The notes under the pieces: generated by a model
What the model saw: the letters and a program-made list of their open reading frames with translations, nothing else
Database searches by the model: none
What the model was told of the DNA's origin: nothing
Shown: in pieces, positions 28,243 through 34,282 of the stretch
How the letters are laid out: each line of letters opens with the position of its first letter
Position numbering within the stretch: the stretch's first letter is position 1
Program-made: the position numbers and the translations under genes
Assembly: GCF_004103825.1 (NCBI RefSeq)
Contig: NZ_RYFI01000008.1
Span: 1-34,282, forward strand
Reading direction: 5' to 3'
DNA: 34,282 nt
Origin: Hansschlegelia zhihuaiae
GTDB lineage: Bacteria > Pseudomonadota > Alphaproteobacteria > Rhizobiales > Methylopilaceae

Positions 28243-28992
28243 TCACGCCGCGTGGGTCGCGCAGAGGGGGGCGTGGTCGTCGAACGCCTCCTGCATGCCG
28301 CGCGCCTCCAGCAGGCGCTCGGGCCTGAGCGCCTCCGAGGTCGGACCCCAGGCGACCTTGCGGCGCGCGAGCAGCAGCGTCTCGGGGAAGGAGCGGCGCA
28401 CCAATTCGAGGTCGTGCAGCACCGCGACCACGGTGCGGCGCTCGGCGCGCCAGCGGCCGATGAGCTCGAGCAGGTCGGAGACTGTCCGGGCGTCGATCGC
28501 CGCGAAAGGTTCGTCGAGCAGGATCACGGGCGCGTCCTGCAGCGCGAGCCGCGCGAATAGAGCGCGCTGCAGCTGGCCGCCCGAAAGGGTCGCGATCGGG
28601 CGACCTTCGAAACCCGCGAGCCCGACGCCGGCGATCGCCTCCGCGGCGCGTTCCCGGCCCGCGCGGCCGACGCCGCCGAACAGGCCGGCGCGGCTCCAGA
28701 GCCCGGTCGCGACGAGGTCGAAGACGTCGATCGGAAAGCTCCGGTCGAGCGCGGAGGCCTGCGGGAGATAGGCGATGTCGCGGAGTCGCAGCGCGCCGCG
28801 GTCGATCCGTCCGCCGAGCGGCGCGAGCGTCCCGACGAGGCCCTTCAGCAGCGTCGACTTGCCGGCGCCGTTCGGACCGACCACCGCGAGCAGCGCGCCG
28901 GGGGCGATCTCGCCGGAGAGATGATGGACCGCCGGGTGACGGTCGTAGCCGAGCGTCACGTCGTCGAGGCGGATGGCCGGCGCCGCGCTCAT
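28243..28992 (-). CDS. znuC: Zinc ABC transporter, ATP-binding protein ZnuC
   Basis: A 249-residue ABC ATPase that powers ZnuB. Walker A is GPNGAGKST (39-47), the signature LSGGQ is 136-140, Walker B VILLDEP is 156-162, and the H-loop His is in VAVLHDLELV. A Q-loop glutamine lies in AYLPQASALDRSFP, which is typical of metal-type ABC ATPases. The C-terminus HAPLCATHAA carries His and Cys residues that might sense metal. ATG 28992 overlaps the stop of the His-rich gene as ATGA, showing translational coupling; an upstream in-frame start at 29004 would lie further inside that gene and is less likely. Confidence 0.94.
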   Translation of the reverse strand: MSAAPAIRLDDVTLGYDRHPAVHHLSGEIAPGALLAVVGPNGAGKSTLLKGLVGTLAPLGGRIDRGALRLRDIAYLPQASALDRSFPIDVFDLVATGLWSRAGLFGGVGRAGRERAAEAIAGVGLAGFEGRPIATLSGGQLQRALFARLALQDAPVILLDEPFAAIDARTVSDLLELIGRWRAERRTVVAVLHDLELVRRSFPETLLLARRKVAWGPTSEALRPERLLEARGMQEAFDDHAPLCATHAA

Positions 28993-29168
28993 GACAGCGC
29001 CCACAAGACGCCGCCCCAGATCGCGGCGAGCACGCCAGCGGCGAGCGCTAGGCGGGACGCTGCCGAAGCCCGCAGCAAGGAGGGGCCGCCGCCATGGCGA
29101 TGGCGAGCGTGGTCGTGCGCCGGATGGTCGTGATGGCCATGAGGATGGCGCGCGGAGGTGTGGTTCAT
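28989..29168 (-). CDS. Small His-rich membrane peptide, first gene of the znu operon
   Basis: A 59-residue protein. Residues 1-25 contain nine His (MNHTSARHPHGHHDHPAHDH and following), then Gly/Arg, then one hydrophobic helix at about 39-58 (LALAAGVLAAIWGGVLWAL). ATG 29168 is 29 bp after the Zur-like box, which rules out the longer open frame. The stop overlaps znuC by 4 nt. I do not recognise a named family. The layout suggests an inner-membrane anchor with a zinc-binding tail that could pass zinc to the transporter or act as a sensor or buffer; this is inference. There is no strong ribosome site. Confidence 0.75.
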   Translation of the reverse strand: MNHTSARHPHGHHDHPAHDHARHRHGGGPSLLRASAASRLALAAGVLAAIWGGVLWALS

Positions 29169-29197
29169 CGCGTTCGGCCCGCAGGGTCTGTCTCGAA

Positions 29198-29212
29198 CGT
29201 TATAATGTAACA
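29198..29212. promoter_or_regulatory. Zur-type operator upstream of the znu operon
   Basis: Read on minus the sequence is TGTTACATTATAACG, identical at 13 of 15 positions to the perfect palindrome before the TonB receptor (1964-1978). Half-sites match at five of seven positions. It lies 29 bp before the first znu-operon gene. It is also 193 bp before the plus-strand gene at 29406, on which any effect is doubtful. Confidence 0.8.
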
Positions 29213-29405
29213 AAACCGGCGCACAAGCCGGCGCCGCTGCGGCGAAGGCGCGCGACCGCCAAGCGGGACTGTCGGCCGGACGCGCGCCCGAACGTCCTCC
29301 GTTCGGGCGAAGACAGGACGCGCCCGAGGCCCGAAACACAAGCGGGCCTGTGGAACAGGCGGCCCATAGACCATCGCCCGCCAGCACGAGCGAGGAGGCC
29401 CGGTG

Positions 29406-29657
29406 ATGACGGAACGGCGACAGACGATCGATAGCGCGGCCATGTCGCTTTATGACGACCGCGGGCCGCGAACGGCGGAACGGCGCGGCGAACGCCGGAC
29501 CGCACGGCGCGACGCCGATCCCGAGCCGTCCGCGGCCGGCTCGCCGGATCCCGCGGAGCGCGCCAAGGCGTGGCGCGCGGTGCTGCTCGGCGATCTGCTC
29601 GGGTTCTTGCTGGTGTCGAGCGCGGCGATATGGAGCGCCGCGCCCCTCATGCTCTAG
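29406..29657 (+). CDS. Small hypothetical single-helix membrane protein
   Basis: An 83-residue protein. GAGGAGG at 29392-29398 lies 7 bp before ATG 29406, a strong ribosome site that supports real translation; GTG 29403 is the close alternative. The first 55 residues are charged and rich in Arg, Glu and Asp (RTAERRGERRTARRDADPE), and the C-terminal 26 form one hydrophobic helix (AVLLGDLLGFLLVSSAAIWSAAPLML), as in tail-anchored proteins. I recognise no family. Its stop overlaps the stop of the convergent gene in the word CTAG. Confidence 0.65.
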   Translation: MTERRQTIDSAAMSLYDDRGPRTAERRGERRTARRDADPEPSAAGSPDPAERAKAWRAVLLGDLLGFLLVSSAAIWSAAPLML

Positions 29658-29902
29658 CCGCGGCTCGGATCGTTCTTTCGGGCGACCCGCACGAAGGCCA
29701 CGACCGCCCAGAGGCCGAGCGCGAGGCCGACCGCCTCGAGCCCATAGGCCACGTAGTCGCCGAGGCCGAGGAAGCCCGCGATCGCCCAGCCGCCGGCGAC
29801 CGCGGCCGTGATGGTCTGGGCCGCGATCAGGATGGTGGCTGAGACCAGCGTGACGGTCCTGGCGAGCGGGCTCTGGACGGTCGGGGCGGGCGCGTCGGTC
29901 AC
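29654..29902 (-). CDS. Small hypothetical two-helix membrane protein
   Basis: An 82-residue protein starting at GTG 29902, preceded by GGGAG at 7 bp. Two or three hydrophobic segments (about 15-45 and 50-72) and a short basic end (VRVARKNDPSRG) indicate a small inner-membrane protein. I recognise no family. It converges with the 83-residue gene on the left and is divergent from the gamma-glutamyltransferase-family operon on the right. Confidence 0.65.
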   Translation of the reverse strand: MTDAPAPTVQSPLARTVTLVSATILIAAQTITAAVAGGWAIAGFLGLGDYVAYGLEAVGLALGLWAVVAFVRVARKNDPSRG

Positions 29903-30030
29903 GAAGAAACTCCCAGGCGAATGCGCCGCCCTTTTAGCACGGCTGAACGATGCGTCGAGCCATGCCGGCTTGCCCCGGCGGGACGGCCCCTGTAACCCCT
30001 TGCCGCCTGCTTCGACCTGCCGGGGGACTG

Positions 30031-31626
30031 ATGTCCGAAACCGCCGTATCGACGCGTGGCGTCGCCTCCGCGCCGCACGCGGCCGCCGCCGAGACAGGGC
30101 GGGCCATCCTGGCCGAGGGCGGCAACGCGCTCGAGGCCATGGTGGGCATGGCCGCGACGATTGCGGTCGTCTATCCGCACATGAACTCGATCGGCGGCGA
30201 CGGGTTCTGGCTCGTCCGCGAGCCGTCCGGCGAGGTCCGCTACATCGAGGCCTGCTGCGTCGCCGGCTCGCGCGCCACCATCGCGTTCTACCGAGACCGC
30301 GGCCATGACGCGATTCCCGCGCGCGGAGCGCTCTCCGCGCTGTCGGCGCCCTGCGCCGTCGACGGCTGGCGGGTCGCGCTCGAGCTGGCGAAGGCGGGGG
30401 GAGGGCGGCTGCCGCCGCAGGTGCTGCTGTCGGACGCCGTGCGCTTCGCCCGCGAAGGCTTCGCGGTGTCGCCCTGCCAGGGCCGCACCCTGCCGAAATC
30501 CTATGACGACGCCGTCCGGGCCCCTGGCTTCGCCGAGACCTTCATGCGCGAGGGGCGGATGCTCGAGGCGGGCGAGACGCTTGTCCAGGCGAGGCTCGCC
30601 GACACGCTCGAGCATCTGTCGCGCGCGGGCTTTCGCGACTTCTTCGACGGCGACGTCGGGCGCGAGATCGCCGCCGACCTCGACCGCATCGGCGCCCCCG
30701 TCTCCCGCGAGGATCTTTCGGCGCGCCGCGCGCGGCTGAGGCCGCCGCTTGAGATCCGCCTCAAGGACGCGACCGTCTACAATTCCCAGCCGCCGACCCA
30801 GGGCCTCTGCTCGCTGGTGATCCTCGGCCTGCTGGAGCGGCTCGGGCTGCGCTCGGACGAGGGCGCGGCCTTCGTGCATGCCTGCGCGGAGGCGACCAAG
30901 CGGGCCTTCCGCGTCCGCGACCGGATGTGCGTCGATTTCGACCGCGTGCCGGGCGACCCGCTGGACTTCCTCACTCCGCAGGCGATCGAGGCCGAACTGG
31001 ACGCGATCGATCTTGCCCGCGCGGCCCCCTATCCGGAGGCGCGAAGCGTCGAGGGCGACACCATCTGGATGGGCGCGATCGACGGCGAGGGCAGGGCGGT
31101 CAGCTACATCCAGAGCATCTACTGGGAATATGGCTCTGCTTGCGTGCTGCCCGCGACCGGCGTGCTGATGCAGAACCGCGGCGCGGCCTTCTCGCTCGAC
31201 CCCGAGCACCCGAACGCGCTCGCGCCCGGCCGCCAACCCTTCCACACGCTCAACCCGCCGCTCGCGGTCTTCGACGACGGCCGCACGATGGTCTACGGGA
31301 CCATGGGCGGCGAAGGGCAGCCGCAGACCCAGGCGCAGATCTTCGCCCGCCACGCCTGGCTCGGACGTTCGATCGAGCAGACGCTCGCCGCGCCGCGCGT
31401 CCGGCTCGGCCGCTCCTGGGGCGAGGAGGAGACCTCGCTCAAATACGAGCCCCGCTTCGACGGCGAGGAGATCGACCGGCTGGCGCGCATGGGCCACGAG
31501 GTCGCGCCCTTCGACGAGGCCTTCAGCGACGAGGCCGGACATGCGGGCATGATCGTCCGCCACGCGGACGGGCGCATCGAGGGCGGCCACGACCCGCGCG
31601 CCGATGGCGGCGCCTTGGGCGTTTGA
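30031..31626 (+). CDS. Gamma-glutamyltransferase-family Ntn hydrolase
   Basis: A 531-residue member of the GGT family (PF01019), made as a proenzyme that cuts itself to expose an N-terminal Thr. The expected nucleophile is Thr344, in GDTIWMGAIDGEG, aligned with the TTHYSVVD motif of classical GGT but with changed neighbours. GRQPFHTLNPPL and GTMGGEGQPQTQAQ near 425-460 are further family landmarks. There is no signal peptide, so unlike classical GGT it is probably cytoplasmic. Such forms include oxamate amidohydrolase and related acylases. ATG 30031 follows GGGGGA. The stop lies 5 bp before phnM, so the two are very probably one operon. Its substrate is unknown. Confidence 0.82.
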   Translation: MSETAVSTRGVASAPHAAAAETGRAILAEGGNALEAMVGMAATIAVVYPHMNSIGGDGFWLVREPSGEVRYIEACCVAGSRATIAFYRDRGHDAIPARGALSALSAPCAVDGWRVALELAKAGGGRLPPQVLLSDAVRFAREGFAVSPCQGRTLPKSYDDAVRAPGFAETFMREGRMLEAGETLVQARLADTLEHLSRAGFRDFFDGDVGREIAADLDRIGAPVSREDLSARRARLRPPLEIRLKDATVYNSQPPTQGLCSLVILGLLERLGLRSDEGAAFVHACAEATKRAFRVRDRMCVDFDRVPGDPLDFLTPQAIEAELDAIDLARAAPYPEARSVEGDTIWMGAIDGEGRAVSYIQSIYWEYGSACVLPATGVLMQNRGAAFSLDPEHPNALAPGRQPFHTLNPPLAVFDDGRTMVYGTMGGEGQPQTQAQIFARHAWLGRSIEQTLAAPRVRLGRSWGEEETSLKYEPRFDGEEIDRLARMGHEVAPFDEAFSDEAGHAGMIVRHADGRIEGGHDPRADGGALGV

Positions 31627-31631
31627 GCATC

Positions 31632-32771
31632 ATGGAAACGATTCTCACGAACGCCCGCCTCGTCCTCGAGGACGGCGTGATCGCCGGCACGCTTGTCCAT
31701 CAGGACGGCGTGATCCGCGAGGTCGCCGAGGGACGGTCGTCCGCGCCGGGCGCTTTGGATCTGGAGGGCGACCTGCTCGCGCCCGGCCTGATCGAGCTCC
31801 ACACCGACAATCTCGAGAAGCATTTCGTGCCCCGCGCAGGCGTGCTCTGGCCGAACGCGCTCGCGGCCGCGATCGCCCACGACGCGCAGATGGCGGCGGC
31901 CGGGATCACGACGGTTCATGACGCGGTCTTCGTCGGCGGCTACGAGGTCGAGAACGACGCGCGGCGCGGGCTCCTGCCGAAGATGGTCGAGGCAATCGAG
32001 ACCGGCGTCGCCCAGGGCCTGTTCCGGGCCGACCACCGGCTTCATCTGCGCTGCGAACTGACCGATCCGGAGCTGATCGAGCACCTGTCGCCCTTCGCCG
32101 GCCGGCCGCTGGTCGCGCTCGCCTCGCTGATGGACCACACGCCGGGTCAGCGGCAGTGGCGTGACCTCGCCGTGCTCAAGCGCTTCATGATCCGCGAGGG
32201 GCTCGCGGCCGCGGACGCCGATGCGCTGATCGAGCGCCGCATGACGGACGGCGCCAAGGCCGCCGCCGCGAACTGGCCGCGGGCCGTCGCGCTGTTCCGC
32301 GAACAGGGGATCGCGGTCGCGAGCCATGACGACACGACCGAGGCGCATGTCGCCGCGGCCGTCGCTGCAGGCTGCGCGATCTCCGAGTTCCCGACGACGT
32401 TGGAGGCGGCGCGCGGCGCGCATGCCGCGGGGCTGGCGACGGTCGGAGGGGCGCCAAACATTGTCCGCGGGGGCTCGCATTCCGGCGGCGTCTCGGCCGA
32501 GGAACTCGCCCGCGAAGGCGCGCTCGACGCGCTGTCCTCCGACTACGTCCCTGCGAGTCTGCTCCAGGCGGTCGAGCGGCTGACGCGCGAGCCGGGACTG
32601 CCGCTCCACGAGGCCTTCGCGCTCGCGACCTCGAAGCCGGCCGAGACGCTCGGGCTCAACGACCGGGGCCGGCTTGCGCCGGGCCTGCGCGCCGACCTCA
32701 TCCGCGTGCGGATGCATGGCGAGACGCCGGTGGTGCGATCCGTCACGGTCGCCGGACGGAGCGTGATGTGA
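31632..32771 (+). CDS. phnM: Alpha-D-ribose 1-methylphosphonate 5-triphosphate diphosphatase PhnM
   Basis: A 379-residue amidohydrolase-superfamily enzyme. In the C-P lyase pathway PhnM removes pyrophosphate from ribose 1-methylphosphonate 5-triphosphate before C-P bond cleavage. The metal motif LIELHTDNLEKHFVPR lies at about 53-68. CELTDPELIEHL, SLMDHTPGQRQ, ASHDDTTEAHV, EFPTTLEAA and GAPNIVRGGSHSG are strongly typical of PhnM, and SDYVPASLL comes near the C-terminus. ATG 31632 is used; a TTG at 31623 overlapping the previous stop is also possible. The stop overlaps the DUF1045 gene by 4 nt. No phnG, H, I, J, K or L lies within the window. Confidence 0.92.
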   Translation: METILTNARLVLEDGVIAGTLVHQDGVIREVAEGRSSAPGALDLEGDLLAPGLIELHTDNLEKHFVPRAGVLWPNALAAAIAHDAQMAAAGITTVHDAVFVGGYEVENDARRGLLPKMVEAIETGVAQGLFRADHRLHLRCELTDPELIEHLSPFAGRPLVALASLMDHTPGQRQWRDLAVLKRFMIREGLAAADADALIERRMTDGAKAAAANWPRAVALFREQGIAVASHDDTTEAHVAAAVAAGCAISEFPTTLEAARGAHAAGLATVGGAPNIVRGGSHSGGVSAEELAREGALDALSSDYVPASLLQAVERLTREPGLPLHEAFALATSKPAETLGLNDRGRLAPGLRADLIRVRMHGETPVVRSVTVAGRSVM

Positions 32772-33469
32772 GCGCGCCGCGCTACGCGATCTATTACGCG
32801 CCGGCCCCGGAGAGTCCGCTCTGGACCTTCGGCTGCGCGGTGCTGGGCTACGATGCCGCGACCGGCGAGCCGCGCGCCCCGCTCGCGCCCGACGGCGTGT
32901 CGCCCGTCGACTGGGCGCGGATCACCGAGCAGCCGCGGCGTTACGGTTTCCACGCGACGCTTAAGGCGCCGTTCCGGCTCGCGGAAGGCGCGAGCGAGGA
33001 CGACCTGATCGAAGCCGGCCACGCCTTCGCGCGGAAGCGCCGCGGCTTCGGGTTGCCGACGCTTTCGGTCGGCGAGATCGAGAGCTTCGTCGCGCTGCAG
33101 CCGGATGAATCCTCCGAACCGCTCGACGATCTGGCCGCCGCCTGCGTCGAGGCCTTCGAGCCGTTCCGCGCGCCGCCGCCGCCCGAGGAACTGGCGCGTA
33201 GGCTCGAAGCGCCGCTCACGGGGCGCCAGCGCGTCGCGCTCGAGCGCTGGGGTTACCCTTACGTGTTCGAAGATTTTCATTTCCATATGACGCTGACCGG
33301 CAGCCTGGCGCCAGGGCTCGCCCCGCCGATCGTCCAGGGGCTTTCGGCGCTTTACGCCGACCATGTCGGCCAGGCGCGCACGCAGGTCGACGCCGTGACG
33401 CTCTATGTCGAGGAGGACGCGGCGCAGGGGTTCCGGATCGTCGACCGCTTCGTGTTCAGCCTCGCGTGA
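32768..33469 (+). CDS. DUF1045 family phosphonate-operon protein (2H phosphoesterase fold)
   Basis: A 233-residue protein of the DUF1045 family (PF06299), often named putative phosphonate metabolism protein. Two H-x-T motifs, His62-Thr64 in YGFHATLKAPF and His173-Thr175 in HFHMTLTGSL, are those of 2H phosphoesterases, which open cyclic nucleotide or sugar phosphates. A role on the ribosyl 1,2-cyclic phosphate left by C-P lyase is plausible, replacing PhnP, but unproven. GTG 32768 overlaps the phnM stop (GTGA), so it is translationally coupled. It is the last gene of the three-gene operon. Confidence 0.9.
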   Translation: MSAPRYAIYYAPAPESPLWTFGCAVLGYDAATGEPRAPLAPDGVSPVDWARITEQPRRYGFHATLKAPFRLAEGASEDDLIEAGHAFARKRRGFGLPTLSVGEIESFVALQPDESSEPLDDLAAACVEAFEPFRAPPPPEELARRLEAPLTGRQRVALERWGYPYVFEDFHFHMTLTGSLAPGLAPPIVQGLSALYADHVGQARTQVDAVTLYVEEDAAQGFRIVDRFVFSLA

Positions 33470-33534
33470 GGCCGCCCCGTTTCGGCCGCACTGCGGCGGG
33501 ACAAGCGCGGAGCGACCGACTCGGGGTGATTTGA

Positions 33535-34182
33535 ATGATCGCGAAGCGTTTGACCGCTTCCCTCGTCGCAAGCCTCGCGCTTTGCTCGGCCGCGGACGCC
33601 CATCCGCATGTCTGGGTGACGGCCCGCAGCGAGCTCGTCTACGGACCGGACGGCCGCATGACCGCGGTGCGCCATGCCTGGACGTTCGACGACATGTTCT
33701 CGTCGATGGCCGTCCAGGGCCTCGACGTCAACGGCGACGGCAAGTTCACGCGCGAGGAGCTCGCGCCGCTCGCCGAGGTCAACGTCACCTCGCTCGACGA
33801 GTTCAAGTTCTTCACCTTCGGCAAGGTCGGCGACAAGCGGGTGAGCTTCGACAAGCCCAAGGACTACTGGCTCGACCGGCTGCCCGACAGCCGGCTCGTG
33901 CTGCACTTCACTTTGCCGGTGAAGGACGGGGCGGCGCAGACGGGAGAGCCCTTCAAGGTCGAGGTCTACGATCCGACCTATTTCGTCGCATTCGAGTTCG
34001 CCAAGGAGAGCCCGGCGAAGCTGGTCTCGGCGCCGAACGGCTGCCATGTCGATCTCGAACGCCCGCCGGAGCCCGACGCCGGCCAGCAGAAGCGGCTTTC
34101 CGAGAGCTTCTTCACTGGCCTGTCGCCCGGCGCCAATTTCGGCGAGCAGTTCTCCAACACCTTGCTCGTCGCCTGCAAGTGA
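33535..34182 (+). CDS. DUF1007 family periplasmic protein (ZevA-like)
   Basis: A 215-residue exported protein. The signal peptide ends near ADAHP (about residue 22), and mature HPHVWV begins the DUF1007 family signature (PF06226). An EF-hand-like loop, DVNGDGKFTREE (65-76), could bind Ca2+. SDxxPAKLVSAPNGC-type sequence near 165 precedes the C-terminus. DUF1007 proteins usually sit beside a nickel/cobalt-type permease; the ZevA-ZevB pair of Haemophilus takes part in zinc use. No partner is seen within the last 100 bp, but it may lie beyond the window. No Zur-like box is visible upstream. ATG 33535 follows GGGGTGA. Confidence 0.85.
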   Translation: MIAKRLTASLVASLALCSAADAHPHVWVTARSELVYGPDGRMTAVRHAWTFDDMFSSMAVQGLDVNGDGKFTREELAPLAEVNVTSLDEFKFFTFGKVGDKRVSFDKPKDYWLDRLPDSRLVLHFTLPVKDGAAQTGEPFKVEVYDPTYFVAFEFAKESPAKLVSAPNGCHVDLERPPEPDAGQQKRLSESFFTGLSPGANFGEQFSNTLLVACK

Positions 34183-34215
34183 GCGGGACGCCTAAGTATT
34201 TGGGCCGTTCGGAGC

Positions 34216-34282
34216 CGCGCGCCCATCCCTCCCCTTGCAAAGGGGAGGGTGGCCCGGCGCGAAGCGACGGGTCGGGGGGGGA
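34216..34282. repeat. Palindromic intergenic repeat at the right edge (incomplete)
   Basis: CCCTCCCCTT-GCA-AAGGGGAGGG is a stem-loop followed by GGCCCGGCGCGAAGCGACGGGTCGGG. This wording is typical of dispersed palindromic repeats in Hyphomicrobiales. It resembles the element at 1752-1892 in its CCCC-AAGGGGAG core. The window ends inside it. Confidence 0.6.

Overview
The window is GC-rich, gene-dense chromosomal DNA from an alphaproteobacterium, most probably of the order Hyphomicrobiales (Rhizobiales). The signs are a CpdR cell-cycle regulator, an NADPH-type GltB/GltD pair, a DUF459 SGNH protein, a BBP2-type outer-membrane barrel, a Zur-type AT-rich palindrome, an alpha-r8 (MmgR)-like small RNA and several palindromic intergenic repeats of the kind common in that order. 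The genus cannot be fixed from the sequence alone. Most genes are housekeeping; the accessory content is small (a VapBC module, one secreted repeat protein, one orphan kinase-fold protein).

Layout, left to right. 244-1749 is a beta-barrel outer-membrane protein. 1998-4202 is a His-rich TonB-dependent receptor (ZnuD-like) behind a perfect Zur-like palindrome. galU (minus) faces away from mltB, a DUF459 protein and a SnoaL-like protein (plus). The minus-strand gltB-gltD pair covers 8869-15168. A vapB-vapC module and a threonine aldolase-like lyase follow on plus. The lyase converges on hsp20 (minus), whose terminator lies inside the lyase coding sequence. After an alpha/beta hydrolase, a DUF805 protein and hisN comes a 378-bp intergenic region carrying an MmgR-like sRNA, then N-formylglutamate amidohydrolase (minus) divergent from cpdR (plus). 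Next are a small membrane protein, tRNA-Val(GAC), a secreted repeat protein, an orphan phosphotransferase-fold protein and a CitE-like CoA-ester lyase.

The zinc block at 26204-29212 runs on minus: Zur-like box, a 59-aa His-rich membrane peptide, znuC, a palindromic repeat, znuB, znuA. With the receptor at 1998 it forms a complete predicted zinc route: outer-membrane receptor, periplasmic ZnuA, ZnuB permease and ZnuC ATPase. The two operator-like boxes match at 13 of 15 positions. A DUF1007 (ZevA-like) protein at 33535-34182 may be a further metal-linked gene.

The block 30031-33469 is a tightly spaced operon of a gamma-glutamyltransferase-family hydrolase, PhnM and a DUF1045 2H-phosphoesterase, with no C-P lyase core gene in view. 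The most interesting items are the zinc regulon with its His-rich peptide, the MmgR-like sRNA, the GGT-PhnM-DUF1045 operon, the VapC with an Asp-to-Asn change in its active site, and the ROSE-like leader of hsp20.
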